Shown here: positions 1-14,270 of the stretch, piece by piece
Numbering within the stretch: position 1 is the stretch's first letter
Layout: every line of letters starts with the position of its first letter
DNA from: Owenia fusiformis
Lineage: Eukaryota > Annelida > Polychaeta > Sabellida > Oweniidae
DNA: 64,000 nucleotides
Direction of reading: 5' to 3'
Assembly: GCA_903813345.2 (NCBI GenBank)
Contig: CAIIXF020000004.1
Span: 18,151,513-18,215,512 of the forward strand
Notes under the pieces: model-generated
Told to the model about the DNA's origin: nothing
Databases searched by the model: none
The model's input: only the letters and a program-made list of their open reading frames with translations
Translations under genes and position numbers: made by a program

Positions 1-2657
1 ATTTTGATGCTTTCTGAAGAACATGATGTGTGTCATACATGTTTTAGCTCCAAATATCGTACGAAACAAGCTTGTTTAAAATATGTATCATAGAAAACTA
101 GCTATATAACTATCAATGGCATATAACAAGATGATGTGTAGTCTTTGTAACAGACTAAGTAAACACTGTAACTGAATTCACGTGAGAAAACTACATGCAT
201 TTGTATAGGGCAACTTGTGCGTACAGGTTGACGTTTCGATTTTATAGACATTGCTTAAAGTCTCCACTAACTATCTGATTATAATCATGCAATATCTGGA
301 AGGTCCAATTGTCATTAATGTTTAATAAGCTTGGAGTCAGGATTTAATACAAATGCAATTCTACACAACATTTACAGCTCTCGGAGGATATATGTACTCG
401 GACGTTAATCTTTGGAAGTAATTATATCTCATTGGTCAGTACCAGGGATTTTACCTTTTATCAAAATGGCGGATCTTCAATATCATGCAAGCTAAGTGTG
501 GTTAAATGTCAAAGCCCAATATTCAAGGCAAAGCGTTTTATTTTGATGACATAAACCGTCCGCCATTTTATAAAAGAAGGGGACGGTCGTTCCATTCCTT
601 CTAGTGATATTGACCAGTGAGGTCCTCCTAATTATGTATTGCTCTTCAAGTGTACATTACAGGTTCAATACAAGTTTTCATTGGGTGAAGTTTCAGCTGA
701 CGCTTAAAGAACACAATCATTTTCGGAGATCTAATTTAAGGCTTTCTTTTATACAGTCTCCATCGTAATGTCTAGGCAAAAAGTAATCTCATAATGAGTA
801 CATGTACACGGGACCTATAAATCAAATTAATAATTTATTAAAAATGAATTATATTATTTCAAAACATAACTATTTCAGAAGACAAAAGTGACGTTTTGTA
901 GTTTATAATTACATGAAGAGCCTCGAACAACTGGTAAAGACCATATATCATGATAAAATAGTCTCCAGAGAAACACTTCTGTAACAATGACAAATCAGAA
1001 GGGATGGCTTAACCTTTGCCTACGTGCTAATTTTATTCATTGAATTTGCCACTTGTATTAAATAGCAAATGTTTGACCTAATAAACTTGCCAGTATATTT
1101 GCAAGTACAAATAGATAATGTGTATAAATCTAATTCCTGAAAGTATACAGCGAATACTGATGCTTTGGTTTAGCACACGCTTTCTGCAAGGGTTTGGCAT
1201 GAGGTTTCCTCATTGGAAACCCATATGGGACGAAGTGTTTTTATAATTTCAAAGATCAAAACACTTAGAGGATTCCTCTACCAGGTACGCACATGACCAG
1301 GGAGGCGGGCAATTTTATAGAAAATACTTCAGGCAGGTTTGAAACTTTGAAAATGATGTCCATGTGGTGGTGTCTTTTCGCTTATAGATCAAATCTGCCT
1401 AAAATTTGCCTCGCTAGCCAGTGTCAAAAATAAACTTAATGGCAGAATCAGATAAAACAAGATCGCGACAACAACTTATTGTCATGTCTATTTTCTAATA
1501 TTAACCAAAGTGTGTTTGAGGAAAACTAAAGATGTTTACAATAAAACATTTATTTTCTATTAATATGGTTACTGTTTCTATTATTTTCGAGAATTTAAAA
1601 CCCTTCCCCCATTTTGGCACTTTGACTCCTTAATAAAATTGATAAACTCTTTTTGTTGATAAAATTGTTCTAACATATCGTGGATCTTTCGGGATATAAA
1701 CTGAGTTTGTGAGGAATATATTTGTAGGTCAACTACAATCATGTTGCTTGCAATTTTGACACTCCCTGTATGATTCTCCCTGTAATTCCTCAAAAGTGTC
1801 CTTCTGACCAATGATCAGGTTTGGAAACCTGTGGGACGAAGGAAACAGAACTTATGGGATGATAGCAGAAGAAAATGGCAACACACTGAGTACGTATCGG
1901 GTTCACAAATTACATTCTCTGCCGATATGCCCATGTGAATCTGAGGTACTACTTTAACAGAAAACAGCTCGAACGTTGACAATTAGCACAACTCAGATCT
2001 GGAACTATTCCACGTTTCATAGAAACTAGAAGGTAAAATAAAACAAAAACGGATTTGTTGCAAAGGACCTGTAAATGTGACCAAACCACAATGGAAAATT
2101 AGATTAAAAAATGATGGAATTTATTGGAGAAACATAAGTTACTTTGCCCTGACTGACCGAAGTCGTCACTCTTGGCAAAATATGCTTGCACTAATATGCT
2201 TGCACTAATATGCTTGCACGAAATTCTAGTTTGGACAGGACAATTGCAAACACAATCATTTATACCACCAGTCGATGCATAGGATATTTCCAATGTAGTT
2301 ATTTCCACTGATATTATTGTGTTCTTTACAAGGTGATAAACAAAATGTATATTGTATTCTGGTAGCTGTATTTTAACATTGCACCAAATGTGTCCATAAT
2401 ATAGGTTGGTGCCTTTTAATATTATACAAAAAGAGTCCCTTGTGGATTATTCTTTACGTCAATGCAAGTTGAAAAATGAGTCAAAGTGAGCCATTTATGG
2501 ACCATTTTATTAGTATAACATTCATATACATTAAAATCATTTAAAGCTAATGTGATCAAATTTGATTAGATACATATATTGCCATAGTTTCAGCAATATT
2601 GCTTGCAAAATTGTTTGATGTTGTATCTTATAAGTAATCTCCATAAATAAATAGATA
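1..2657. other. Non-coding, nothing recognised
   Basis: AT-rich sequence with frequent stops in all frames. The only local oddity is a triple repeat of ATATGCTTGCACTA near 2184-2220. Confidence 0.6.
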
Positions 2658-2659
2658 TA

Positions 2660-3897
2660 CAGGGTGTCCCGAAAGTATGCCCCCAGGCAGGCATACACCA
2701 ATGTCCCCATAGTATGTGTCATATATCACTTTAAAGCTTATCCAAAGCTACATTGATTTGCCAAGTATCATGGTTCAACTCACAAATGGGAAAAAGTTAC
2801 AGGCATTTCAAAACTTAGTGTTTGGCCAAAATTAAAGTTAAATTTAGTATCCTGGAAACAGCGCTAACCTCAATGTGACCAAAAATGTGGATGCTATCGT
2901 CAAAGAGAGGGTGGCTATGAGTTGTAAAAAAGGTTAGTGAGGGTAGATATACTCCAAGGAAATTCTTCTAAAAAGCCTTAAAAAGGTTTTATGAGCATTA
3001 CAAAATGCCATACCTCTATTTGAAGTTTATTTAAGGTCATCTGGAAAGAATCGCTGCTGTTAAAGCGGCTTAGCATGATTTTTAGTGATTTTTGACAATA
3101 TTCCTGATATTTTTGTCCAAGTTAAATATCTTACCTTTCTGTGAAGGCAGGCTATGTCCCCTAACTCTGTGGATAAACAGAGAATTCTCAATTTAAGTTG
3201 AGAATTTATTTTAAGATAATTTACCACAGAAATTCCTTGTGCTCCATTACACAACTTTTGATGCCATCACACAAAATGGGGAATTCCCTCTCAGTTTAAA
3301 TTGTTCTTTAGATTTATCAAATTAATATTCATATTATGGGATTAAGGGACATAGCCACGTTGCCCAAACCCAGTAGTAGGAAAAGGGAGGATCTAGAGTC
3401 CATGAGAAAAGCAAATATACTGCTGCAAGCTACTTAGTTATTGTGGTAACATGACTAGAATTAGAAATCACAGATTTACAGCTTTGGGGATTTCCCTTTC
3501 TCTTACTTTTTGCCAGGTAAGAAGCAGGTATTTTATCCTTGAATTGTGATTCTGAATGACCTATAACATGTCTGGGCCTTCATGTATATGTATTTATTTA
3601 CCCAGTGATTGATTTAGTAACTCAATTTGGGTAGAAATAGGTCCAAATAACATTGCCAAACAGCTTTAACATGGCCAAGGGAGACACGCCGACTATTTAT
3701 TTTGTGTAAAACTAAGCTTTAATTTTGGTAAAACACTACATTTTGAAATGCCTGTAACTTTTTCCCATTTGTGAGTTGAACCATGATTCTTGGCAAATCA
3801 ATGTAACTTTGGATAGGTTTTAAAGTGATACATGACATACTATCGGGACATTGGTGTATGCCTGCCCAGGGGGGGAGCATACTTTCGGGACACCCTG
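2660..3897. mobile_element. Non-autonomous mariner-like transposon with long inverted repeats
   Basis: The ends are CAGGGTGTCCCGAAAGTATG and its complement, with TA on each side (2658-2659 and 3898-3899). The inverted repeats extend about 175 bp with scattered mismatches, reaching GGGAAAAAGTTACAGGCATT on each side. The 1238-bp length resembles mariner elements, but the interior has no transposase-like frame, so this is a decayed or derived non-autonomous copy. Confidence 0.82.
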
Positions 3898-3899
3898 TA

Positions 3900-5284
3900 T
3901 ATACAAATACATTATACATACTATAAACATATCAGTAAGTACATGTAATGACTCGTATTATTGGTTTGATATTACTTCTTTAATGCAACAGTTGTAATGT
4001 TATTTTTGCATTTACATATATGGTTGTAGACGTCTATGCAAGTATGTATCTAAAACTTACGTTTTAATTAACCATGCAATATCTAATCATTGTGCCCACT
4101 GAATGTTTGGACCAAGTTCCCTTACGAATACTAGTACAAAATATTAAAAGCCCCAATTATGCAATTTTATATCATTTACCTCCCAAATGAGTAGAATTCT
4201 TATTGGGGCACAGCTGTCGGCTTTGTTGTTTCTTCAACAAGCTGTCTCCCCAATGTCAGCTGGTTCTATTCCTCTTAATATCGGTAGTTTTAGACAACTA
4301 ATTTGTAAAAAACAATGTCTCCAATCAAACCCTTTTACTCTATGGATTGGATAGCCTCTATTCTACACATTTCAGCACTGGCTCTCTCACCGACTTTCAT
4401 AAAACTATTTACAAAATGATTTACTTCGTTTTTGGCATTTTAACATTTCCCAAACGTCTCATTGTCATAAAATGTGCACTTTTTCAGTAATTTATTGCAT
4501 TTGGTTTGTATTATGTATTGCTAATTTTGAATCATTCTATGATTTACATCAATCGTAACAACAACTTTGAATTAGTCTAAAATCTAGTGCTTATCCAGTG
4601 GCGGATCCAGAAATTAACAAAGGGGGGGACATATCTTGAGTCTGGAGATAAATTCCCGCGCTTACACGTAATAAAAAATGTTGGGCCCCTAAACCAAAAA
4701 TTGAGCCCAAATTTTGAAAACCTGGCCAAAAAATACCTAAAATTCTGCCCCTCGGATGCGTCACTGTTATCAACAATTGAAAAATATTTGTGATAATTCC
4801 ATTTGGCCTCGAAGGTTTACACCGTTTACAGCCCTTTTGGGTCAATAATATAAACATGAGTGAGAAAATACATAGCTGATTTAATGTTTGATAGATTGAT
4901 ACATTTTTAGATGTATAATATTCTCAAATACTCTCAAATCTTCAAGTTCAGAAACACATTCAACATACTCGTCTTGTAACCAATGGCCGAGGACTCACAT
5001 TTACAAAAACGAAATTCAAATATGGAATAAGTAATATCGAATATTCCTCTAAGTGTCACATCTCAGACATCTTTGTGATTTACTAAGAATTAGGCGGCCT
5101 AGTTGAACCAGAAAGCATCAAGGAATGTATATTTTATAACAGTATAATATGAGACCTGGTATTAGTATTCCCTGATCTTAAAGTCATACTTTTGATTTCC
5201 CTATAAATATCTAAATAAATGATCTAGAATAATTTATGTCGTAATTTGGTAAACCGTGATAAGTGATGAGACGCATAGGATTGA
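3900..5284. other. Non-coding, with one probable old repeat end
   Basis: No gene seen. AGTGGCGGATCCAGAAATT at 4598, followed by a run of G, has the look of a widely dispersed transposon terminus, but its partner end was not found. Confidence 0.4.
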
Positions 5285-6262
5285 ATACTTAAACATTTGT
5301 TTTATAAGCAATACAGTGAGCAATTTGAACTGGCATAGGCTGGAATACTGGTACATTTTTTTATAAGCAATTCAGTCAGTAGTTTGAACTACCATAGGCT
5401 AGAATACTGAAACATTCGCATTATAAATAATTAGTTAGTAGTTTGAATTGCCATAGCCTGGAATACTGAAACATTTGTTTGATATTGAGCAATACAGTTG
5501 TTGTTTTTTTGACTGTAAAAAGCAGGAATACTGAAATATTTGCATTGCGTATAGTCAGTAATTTGAACTGCCATAGGTTGGAATATTGAAACATTTGCAT
5601 TATAAATAATACAGTTAGTAGTCTGAACTGCCATAGGATGGAATATTAAAACATTTGTTTGATAAGCAATACAGTTAGTAGTTTGAACTGGCATAGGCTG
5701 AAATACTGAAACATTTGCATTATAAATAATACAGTTAGTAGTTTGAACTGGCATAGTCTGGAATACTGAAACGTTTCTTCTTAAGCAATACAGTTGGCAG
5801 TTTGAACTGCCATAGGCTGGAATACTGAAACATTTGTTTTATAAGCTACGCAGTTAGTAGTTCGAACTGCAATAGGCTGGAATAATGAAACATTATTACT
5901 TGATAAGCAATACAGTTAGTAGTTTGAACTGGCATAGTCTGGAATACTGAAACGTTTCTTCTTAAGCAATACAGTTAGCAGTTTGAACTGCCATAGTCTG
6001 GAATACTGAAACATTTGTTTTATAAGCAACGCAGTTAGTAGTTTGAACTGTAATAGGCTGAAATACTTTAACATTTGTTTTATAAGCAATACAGTTAGTA
6101 GTCTAAACTGTCATATGCTTGAATACTGAAACATTTGTTTTATAAGCAACGCAGTTAGTAGTTTGAACTGCAATAGGCTGAAATACTTTAACATTTGTTT
6201 TATAAGCAATACAGTTTGTAGTCTGAATTGCCATAGGATAGAATACTGAAAATTATTATTAA
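5285..6262. repeat. 60-bp tandem array
   Basis: About 16 diverged copies of a 60-bp unit with ATACAGTTAGTAGTTTGAAC, CATAGGCTGGAATACTGAAA and CATTTGTTTTATAAGC. A 107-codon minus-strand frame here is a product of the repeat. Confidence 0.92.
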
Positions 6263-6289
6263 GCAATACATTCGATTTCATCTCGTACC

Positions 6290-7580
6290 AATACAGAATT
6301 TCTCGAGCACAATATATCCTGCATTGCAGTTCAACTCATTCAATAACTTGATCTATGATCAAATCTAGTATTTCAATCAAACTGCATGGATTTTATTATG
6401 GATGTGGTAGAATGTCGACTAAAATACAGCAATATATTTTGATGCACTTATTATATCAAACAAAAATTGCACACTGTACATGTCATTTTAGATGTAGGGA
6501 CCCTCTCATTTCATTTACGTGATAAAGCAAAGTATAATTCAATTAAAGTATATAAATAAAATATAAATATGCAAAAGATGTTGACTGAAAAAAGCTACTT
6601 AAATTGTATCATTTGCGGATAACCTTCACTTCTGTTTAAAGTCGTAAAACGCTAAGACTAGAAGCTATTGAATATGGCGCAAGAGTATCATATTATAAAA
6701 TGTACCATTTCTTTTTTATCTTTTAATGGCACAATATCGTGACATATTATTTTTATATATGTTTCCAGCACAACCCTGGAGGTATTAATGACATCTAGAT
6801 GTATTGAGTATTTTAAGAAATAGTGTTTAAGTTTTGTCCAGCTTGGTTATACTGCTCCCCCAAGCTTAACAAAAAAGTGAACAACATTTTTTATAAAAAA
6901 ATAAAAGGACCCAATACTAGAGGTTATTGAATGATTTGAAGTCCAATGCAGGATATATTCTGCTCGAGAAATTCCATATTGGAACGAGACGTAGTCGAGT
7001 GCCAATACAGAATATCGAGAGCAAATTTTATCCTGTATTGCACTTCAAATCATTATCGTGTGATCCCCTGTATTGCTACTGATAGTGTACCTTCCGTACC
7101 AATATTTGCTGTATTGCGACGGAGATGATCAATGGGGACAATCTCAATAGCAATACTGATTGGTACAGCACAATAACTGACCAATCAGAAGGTTTCATTT
7201 TACAGATCATACGATAATATAAGTTGTTGAATGGTTTGAAGTGCAATAGAGGATATATTCTGCTCGAGAAATTCTGTATTGGAACGAGACGAATTCGAGT
7301 GCCAAAACAGAATATCGAGAGCATTGATATCCTGTATTGCACTTCAAATCGTTCTATAACGATTTTATCGTGTGATCTTAGGTCAATACATTTTACTTAG
7401 GAGATAATTCCTAAAAAAATATTCTGAATTTTTCGTATTGCTACTGAAATTGTCCCCTCTGCACCCCCTCTATATTGCTACGGAGATGATCAATGGGGAC
7501 AATTTCAGTAGCAATACAGATTGGTACAGCACAAGAAGTGACCTATCAGAGGGCTTCATTTTACAGATCATACGATAAAT
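6290..7580. mobile_element. Cluster of foldback (MITE-like) elements
   Basis: Two related inverted-repeat modules alternate. Module A has arms GAAGTGCAATACAGGATAT and complement (about 6940-7045 and 7238-7350), with CTCGAGAAATTCTGTATTGG inside; a half copy is at 6290-6345. Module B has ends TTATCGTGTGATC and GATCATACGATAA (about 7048-7219 and 7365-7578) with inner arms around GTATTGCTACTGA. No coding capacity. The alternation suggests nested insertion followed by local duplication. Confidence 0.68.
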
Positions 7581-10009
7581 TGAGATCTCATTACCTTCAG
7601 AATTATGCTGAAAACCTAATAATGGAATAATTAATTATTTTTGGTATAACGAAACATATGAGTAAAAAATATGTTTGTGCAGTTTTCTTAGTGTTTTTAT
7701 GAAAAATAGCATGCTCTCCCAAGCTGGACAAATCTTCCTATCATCGGGTGTGAGCGTATGAGCTAGAACTCAATGTTTAGATTCTAAAGTGCCACAACTT
7801 ATTAGTAACTCCTTAGTAACATGGCATCATGTGCGTTTAGTGATTATTTACTGGATATGGTCATTGATTTTTAGTTTTAAAGTCTAGTTGTTATGAATAT
7901 TAGTAAATGAATGAATATTATGATAATCAGATTGTTTTGAACTACAGATTGAAGGAATTGTTAATTCTACAGTCACCAGCCATGCGACAAGCACACTCAA
8001 TCAAAACTAATCCACAGACAGTTAAGGGTTGAATATTGGGGAGTACACTATTGGTTAGTTTGATCACGTGCTACATAGATGTGAAAAATGATCATGAAGC
8101 GATTGGCTTTATCCTTACCTGAAGATGAAGTTTTAAAATAATCTGCAAATAAAAATAAAAATCATTAGAAATCTGAGTTAGGGTTGAAAACAAATAATAA
8201 AAGGGATAAAGAAGATTATAATAAGGTTGCTTTAAACATAGCTGTGCGTTGACAGGAAGGGTAAACAGATAGGATGTGATATTTTTGTATGATATTTATA
8301 TCTCCGTATGCATATATTACCATACGCACCTTGAGAATAAAATAGAAGACCCTTCTCTACGTCCAATGAGGAAGTATAATGATCGAGGACATTCCATATA
8401 TTCATAGCTTTATAGAATAAATACCCAAATCCAAGAAAAATCACAAAAAGAACGGAGATTTTTTACAAAAACATGGATTCTTTCAACTATGGGAGAGAAG
8501 TCTGTTACGAGTAAACTGTTCCACTCTCTGACCTCAGTTCAATTCTGCTCTCAACGAGCGTAATGATTTACCGTCTCTGGGGGCTTGTAAATATAAGTTT
8601 CTCCTTGGAAATATTTGACCATTGGGATAGTCTAGTGTGGCGTCAGTAATTAATTACCTTGTGTGCCATTGAGGTGATATTTTGCATGCTTATTACATCA
8701 TTATTATTTCATAACAAATATGATTGAGTTGTTGGTGATAATATGTCATACATGTATGTGGTATCAATCGAAGAGGGCATTCTGGAACAGGATATGCCAT
8801 AAATGTGGTATTATTTTAGTCAGTGTAATGTTGATCTTTGTTCTTTTCCACTACAAAAAACGTGTTTCTGAATTGATTTCCTTATTAACGAGTTACAGCC
8901 TACAGGTATCTAAGCTCGTTCTGATACAATATTTACATATTTGTTTCCTCGCAAATATACAATGCAAAAGAGATTACCTGGCTTAACATGATGACTTACA
9001 TCTTATATTACATTTAGACGTTCAAACTCTGCATTATTTTCAGTAATACATAACCAATGAGGCATGCTAGTGAAGTGTGAGACTTTGGGAATCATTGATT
9101 GACCAATTGCATGCATCGGATAATTACTGCTACAGAGAGTACGCAACTCTTGTATGCTCAGAACTTTGGAATGTTGTACTGTCGGATATATTACCAATTC
9201 ATTTTTTCATGAGCCGTCCTAATGGCTATACTAGACCAGGATGAATAATCATATTTTGATTAGACATCATCTTTTTAAACGAAATTACCAGACACATTTG
9301 CATCACCAACTAATTTTTCTGTTCTGTCACTATGTTAAATGTCAACTTTGAAGATTCGAGAAAACAATAAGAAGATTCTACACATTTGTTCCATCGCAAG
9401 CAGTTCTACTTAAAACCATACTTGTGTGGCCCTGTATGAGGATATTATGGATGTTATGGATAAAGTATAAGTACTGGGTTTTAGGAGGAATGATAGCCAA
9501 GGCCTTAGTCCGAGGCTATTATATTTCTTCTACGACCCAGTGCGATGAATCATCTTAGTGTGTTGGGAAGTGTTTAGTAAGTTCAGGTTCAGTGCACTGC
9601 ATGTTACAGGCCAGGTACAGTTTAAACTTTGATTCCTTTTGTGTTTACTATTCAACTACTGAATAGGTGAATAGGGTGTAATTAGACCAGCTTTATTGTA
9701 CCACACTGGTTTTGGATAGCTTGCCATGTGAAATTATTTAAAAGCAATAGAAAATGAATGCACCTTTCTTTGTTACGACTGTATATCCCCCAAAATAGAT
9801 ACAGTTCATTCTATTGTGTTGCTACCTAAGTTGGGTTTAATCTTAAGGAATCCTTCATTGATATTAATCTTACAATAACCCTAAAAGTTTACGGCTCAGA
9901 TATTGTCACCATGCATTTGTTTTGTTTACATCTTTGGCCTTCTCAGTAAATGTAGATTCATTCTAAAACAATGTATGGTTGGGAAATTGTTGGCTAACAG
10001 TAGTCTCAT
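7581..10009. other. Non-coding, nothing recognised
   Basis: Short frames only; none shows family features, a signal peptide or convincing splice context. Confidence 0.55.
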
Positions 10010-10680
10010 GGTACAGTTTACAAGGTTCAATGCTGAATAACAGTGGGATCATTTGACAAGTGTCAATGCACACTGGCTACCAGTGGGATTATATTACACT
10101 TTACTAGGAACAGCGCTGACTAACAATGGGATCATGGTACATTTTACAAGGGCCACTGCTGACTAACAATGGGATCATGGTTCATTTTACAGGGGTCACT
10201 GCTGACTAACAATGGGATCATGGTACATTTTACAGGGGCCACTGCTGACTAACAATGGGATCATGATACATTTTACAGGGGTCACTGCTGACTAACAATG
10301 GGATCATGGTACATTTTACAGGGGCCACTGTTGACTAACAATGGGATCATGATACATTTTACAGGGGCCACTGCTGACTTACAATGGGATCATGGTACAT
10401 TTTACAGGGGCCACTGCTGACTAACAATGGGATCATGGTACAGTTTACAGGGGCCACTGCTGACTAACAATGGGATCATGGTGCATTTTACAGGGGCCAC
10501 TGCTGACTTACAATGGGATCATGGTACAAATTCGAGGAACAGTGCAGACTAAAAAAGTGGGGCAATGGTACAGTTTACAGGGTCAATGTTGACAAGCAGT
10601 GGGATCATGGTATTTTACTGGTACAGTTTACAAGGGTCAATACCCTATAAAAGGGACAATGCTGACTACCAGTAATTGTT
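10010..10680. repeat. 43-bp tandem array
   Basis: About a dozen units of 43 bp (CTGACTAACAATGGGATCAT, then GGTACATTTTACAGGGGCCA); the central copies (10100-10520) are nearly identical and the edge copies diverged. Confidence 0.92.
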
Positions 10681-10960
10681 CATTTACGTTTTGTCTATAA
10701 TTCCCCGAACTGACACTATTAGTGAAATTGAGCAAAAAATACATTGATTTTATCAGGAGGAAGTCTTTGATTACAATCCTAGATGTGTGCCTACTTGAAC
10801 ACAATGTTATTAGATATCGACTGTTTTCTAACTACTTCTGTCAGCGCATTGCAAACGATACCCACTCGGCATAAAGTACGCATTAGAGTTATCTAACACG
10901 ACTGGACATGGAATCTTCTTGGTGTGCGAACGATGGTCAAGTGTTCGATGCATGAGGTCT

Positions 10961-11927
10961 ACACAGGGAGATATGACGAGTATTAAAATAGTACTCATGG
11001 TATTTTAGTGCTACCAAATGAGCACTTATGGCATGAGTACTGATTTATTGCATGTTTTAGTGCTCATTTAGTACTCATATGATGAGTGATAAAATAGCGC
11101 TAATTTCATTGATTTTCCATTACTCAATGAGCACTCATACTATGAGCACTAATGAAGTGTATGTTTTAGTACTAAATTAGTACACATATCGTGATTGATG
11201 AAATAGCACCAATTCCATTGAATTTTCATTTCTCAATGAGCGCCCATACTATGAGTACTAATTTATTGCACGTGTATCATGAGTGATGAAATAGTACCCA
11301 AAAGTTAAAATGACTTATTGACTTTTTTAATTGAGGAAATAAAATACAGAATACGTAATAAATCACATTTTAATTAGAAGAAAACATGGAAAAATATATC
11401 ATTAAATTTTTCAAAACATTCCCAGTCCTGTAGTTATTTCATGGAACGGTCTGAAGCTAGGAAACAAAATGACAGACACCATATTGATCCATTTATGAGA
11501 AAAGTGCATATGTATATATATACTGCTTTGTTACTCAAAGTTAATGATGAAGATGTGTGAATATTTGGAACAATTATTGACAGATGTTGGAGTGAGTCAA
11601 AATAAGAGAATAGAATGAAGCTGGCGATGTATAACCCTGCTAGCATGTCACTGGCTTACTGTTAATAGTGGTCAATTTTCAGTAAATAAACAATATTTTA
11701 GTAATGAGCAATTTTGTATAGCACTCAAGTAGTACTAAATCAGTTACTCAAAATATCATTACTAAAACGATACTAAAATAAACACTTATTTTTCACAAAA
11801 TTAGTACTAAAATATCACTCCAGTACTAATAAATTAGCACTCTGGCAAAAGTGCGCTCATGAGCACTCATGCCACGAGTGCTAATTTGTCACTAATTTTG
11901 TACTAACTAACTGAGTACTCCCTGTGT
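10961..11927. mobile_element. Inverted-repeat element rich in AGTACTCAT-type words
   Basis: The ends ACACAGGGAG (10961-10970) and CTCCCTGTGT (11918-11927) are perfect inverted repeats. Both flanks (10980-11300 and 11690-11915) are full of short alternating words such as GAGTACTAAT, ATGAGCACT and TTAGTACT that are partly self-complementary. The middle (11300-11690) is ordinary AT-rich sequence with no transposase. It looks like a non-autonomous DNA transposon with subterminal repeats; superfamily unknown. Confidence 0.6.
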
Positions 11928-12297
11928 GTATAATACACTTGGTTTAGTAACGAAGGTATAAAACTGTTGATATCTAATAACATTCTTGATCCACTACAAG
12001 TCCCTGGCATGTATTTAAACACACATTCATGATCGTTGTAGCTCCTTCAACAACCCGACCCTGTGTTTTAAGATTCTGATACGCGTGGTCATGCAAAGAT
12101 TAGGAAACAACACCTTCGTGGTATGATTCAGCAAACAATGCATTGAGTCCAGGGCTTAAATCCTTAATTTACACATAGCTAGGCAAGGTGTGTCCGATTC
12201 CAGCCAATCCCAACACAGTATTCCATATAACTACAGTGTATCACTAATATATCACTAATCACTACATCCAAGGTCACTCCTTATGTGGTAGTCAAGG

Positions 12298-12953
12298 TGA
12301 CAGCTTGACTCTTCAGATTGAAAATGATGTTTTGCCAACTTAACCCTTGCAAGACGTTTCATTGAAAATATGTTCTTTAAGTGATTTTGTGTTTTTATGT
12401 GACATGGTAGAGAATATTTTGCAATGTGTGAAAAGAGTTTAAGCCCAAGACTAAATGTATTGTGGAATGACCATTGTTTCCTACTTAACACTCGATGCTG
12501 CGCATCTCGTCCAAGTTTTGGAAAGCAACACCTTCAAGGAATGGTCATTCCACATTGTATTAAGTCCAGGGCTTAAATCCTTAATTCAATGTATGTTTAA
12601 TTTAATGTATTCAATGTATTCAATGTGACAGCTTGACTCTTCAGATTGAAAATGATGTTTTGCCAACTTAACCCTTGCAAGACGTTTCATTGAAAATATG
12701 TTCTTTAAGTGATTTTGTGTTTTTATGTGACATGGTAGAGAATATTTTGCAATGTGTGAAAAGAGTTTAAGCCCAAGACTAAATGTATTGTGGAATGACC
12801 ATTGTTTCCTACTTAACACTCGATGCTGCGCATCTCGTCCAAGTTTTGGAAAGCAACACCTTCAAGGAATGGTCATTCCACATTGTATTAAGTCCAGGGC
12901 TTAAATCCTTAATTCAATGTATGTTTGATTTAATGTATTCAATGTATGGCTTA
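12298..12953. repeat. 328-bp tandem duplication with internal inverted repeat
   Basis: Two nearly identical 328-bp copies (about 12298-12625 and 12626-12953), with a third, decayed partial copy upstream (about 12100-12170). Each contains an imperfect foldback: AAGCCCAAGACTAAATGTAT...GGAATGACCATT against GGAATGGTCATTCC...AAGTCCAGGGCTTAAAT. No gene was recognised in it. Confidence 0.88.
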
Positions 12954-13869
12954 TGTAAGCTTTTAATAAAAAATGTCGTGTTCGATATCTAATGTACTGA
13001 TAAACCATAAGTATAATGTAGCTAAGATTATATAAATTATCGATATTAAAATCGCTTTACATATTTGGATTCCATGAAAAGGACGATTGAAATTAGAAAA
13101 CAAGAGCTTCATGCAAAACTAGTTTTCATTATATCTTGTTCCTTTATTCAGAGTTTATTTTCGTCTGCTTGACGTGTGACAAAGCACCCCATGACAAATC
13201 ACATTTCATTTGTTAATATCTGGGCCCCCTGGTCATTTCAGCACGTATCTTAATCAAGGTAGATTGCAATCTCAAGAAAGTCATCCGTCTTCATTTCCAG
13301 CTGAACCTTCCCCTAACCAAAAGTAAAAGCCACCTTACAATCATTGTATCAATCAATAACCTAATTTTGACAATTATACCGATTTCATATTATGAATAAT
13401 TATGCCTCGTGTCTAAGTGATTCAGTGATGTGTGACAAATGCTTACCACGTGGTCTTTACTTGGAGATATTACAACAAGCCACATATCCTAGCTGTAGGG
13501 AGCAGTAAAAGAATGTGATGAGGCACAGCACGCTGGAGACAATACAAAGAGGAAATACATGGATATGGATGCTAAAATAAGTGTTCTAATTCTGTGGATG
13601 AAATTGGATTTCATTTTGCTTGCATTTACTTATTCATCCGTTAAATAGAAATGTTAGTAATAACAATTTTCTTCATGTTCAAGTGACAGTTCCAGCTTAT
13701 GGTTGATGGTTTTTGATTCCGCAATTTCATTAGATGTATTAAGCCCATGCTAGAAGATATTGGCATGTCTTAAATATTCACATTACTTTGCACTGTAGAA
13801 CTGTTGTTTTATGATGAAAGGAAATTGTATCTATAATTCCTGTTATGTCCATGCTTATTCAAATACTTA

Positions 13870-14270
13870 CTGCTTCACGAGAGCAACACTTGGCAGTGTC
13901 AAAATATAAAACTTACTGCTCAATAAAAGCAACTCATGGTCAAATAAAAATAAGGTACTAATCACTGAAGCAGCACTGGGCCAATGATAGAAATCAATTA
14001 CTGCTAACCAGGGCGACTCTTGGTCAGAGAGAAGTTAATTATCATTTAATCAGGGCAACTCGCAGACGTCAAATAGATATCAATTACTACTTAATTTGGA
14101 CGACTCAAGGTCAGAGAGAAATTACTTGCTAATTAATCAGGGCAACTCGGGGTCAAATATAGATTACTTTCTTGGTTAATCAGGGTAACACCACAGTGTA
14201 ACACAGGGTCAAGTTGAAATTACTTGCTCATTTTAATATTGGGGAAACTCGTGGTCAAATAGAAATCACT
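13870..14270. repeat. Degenerate tandem array
   Basis: Loose copies of a roughly 55-65 bp motif with ATCAGGGCAACTC, GGTCAAATAGAAAT and ACTTGCTAATTAATC. It is strongly diverged, so this is an old array. Confidence 0.65.
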
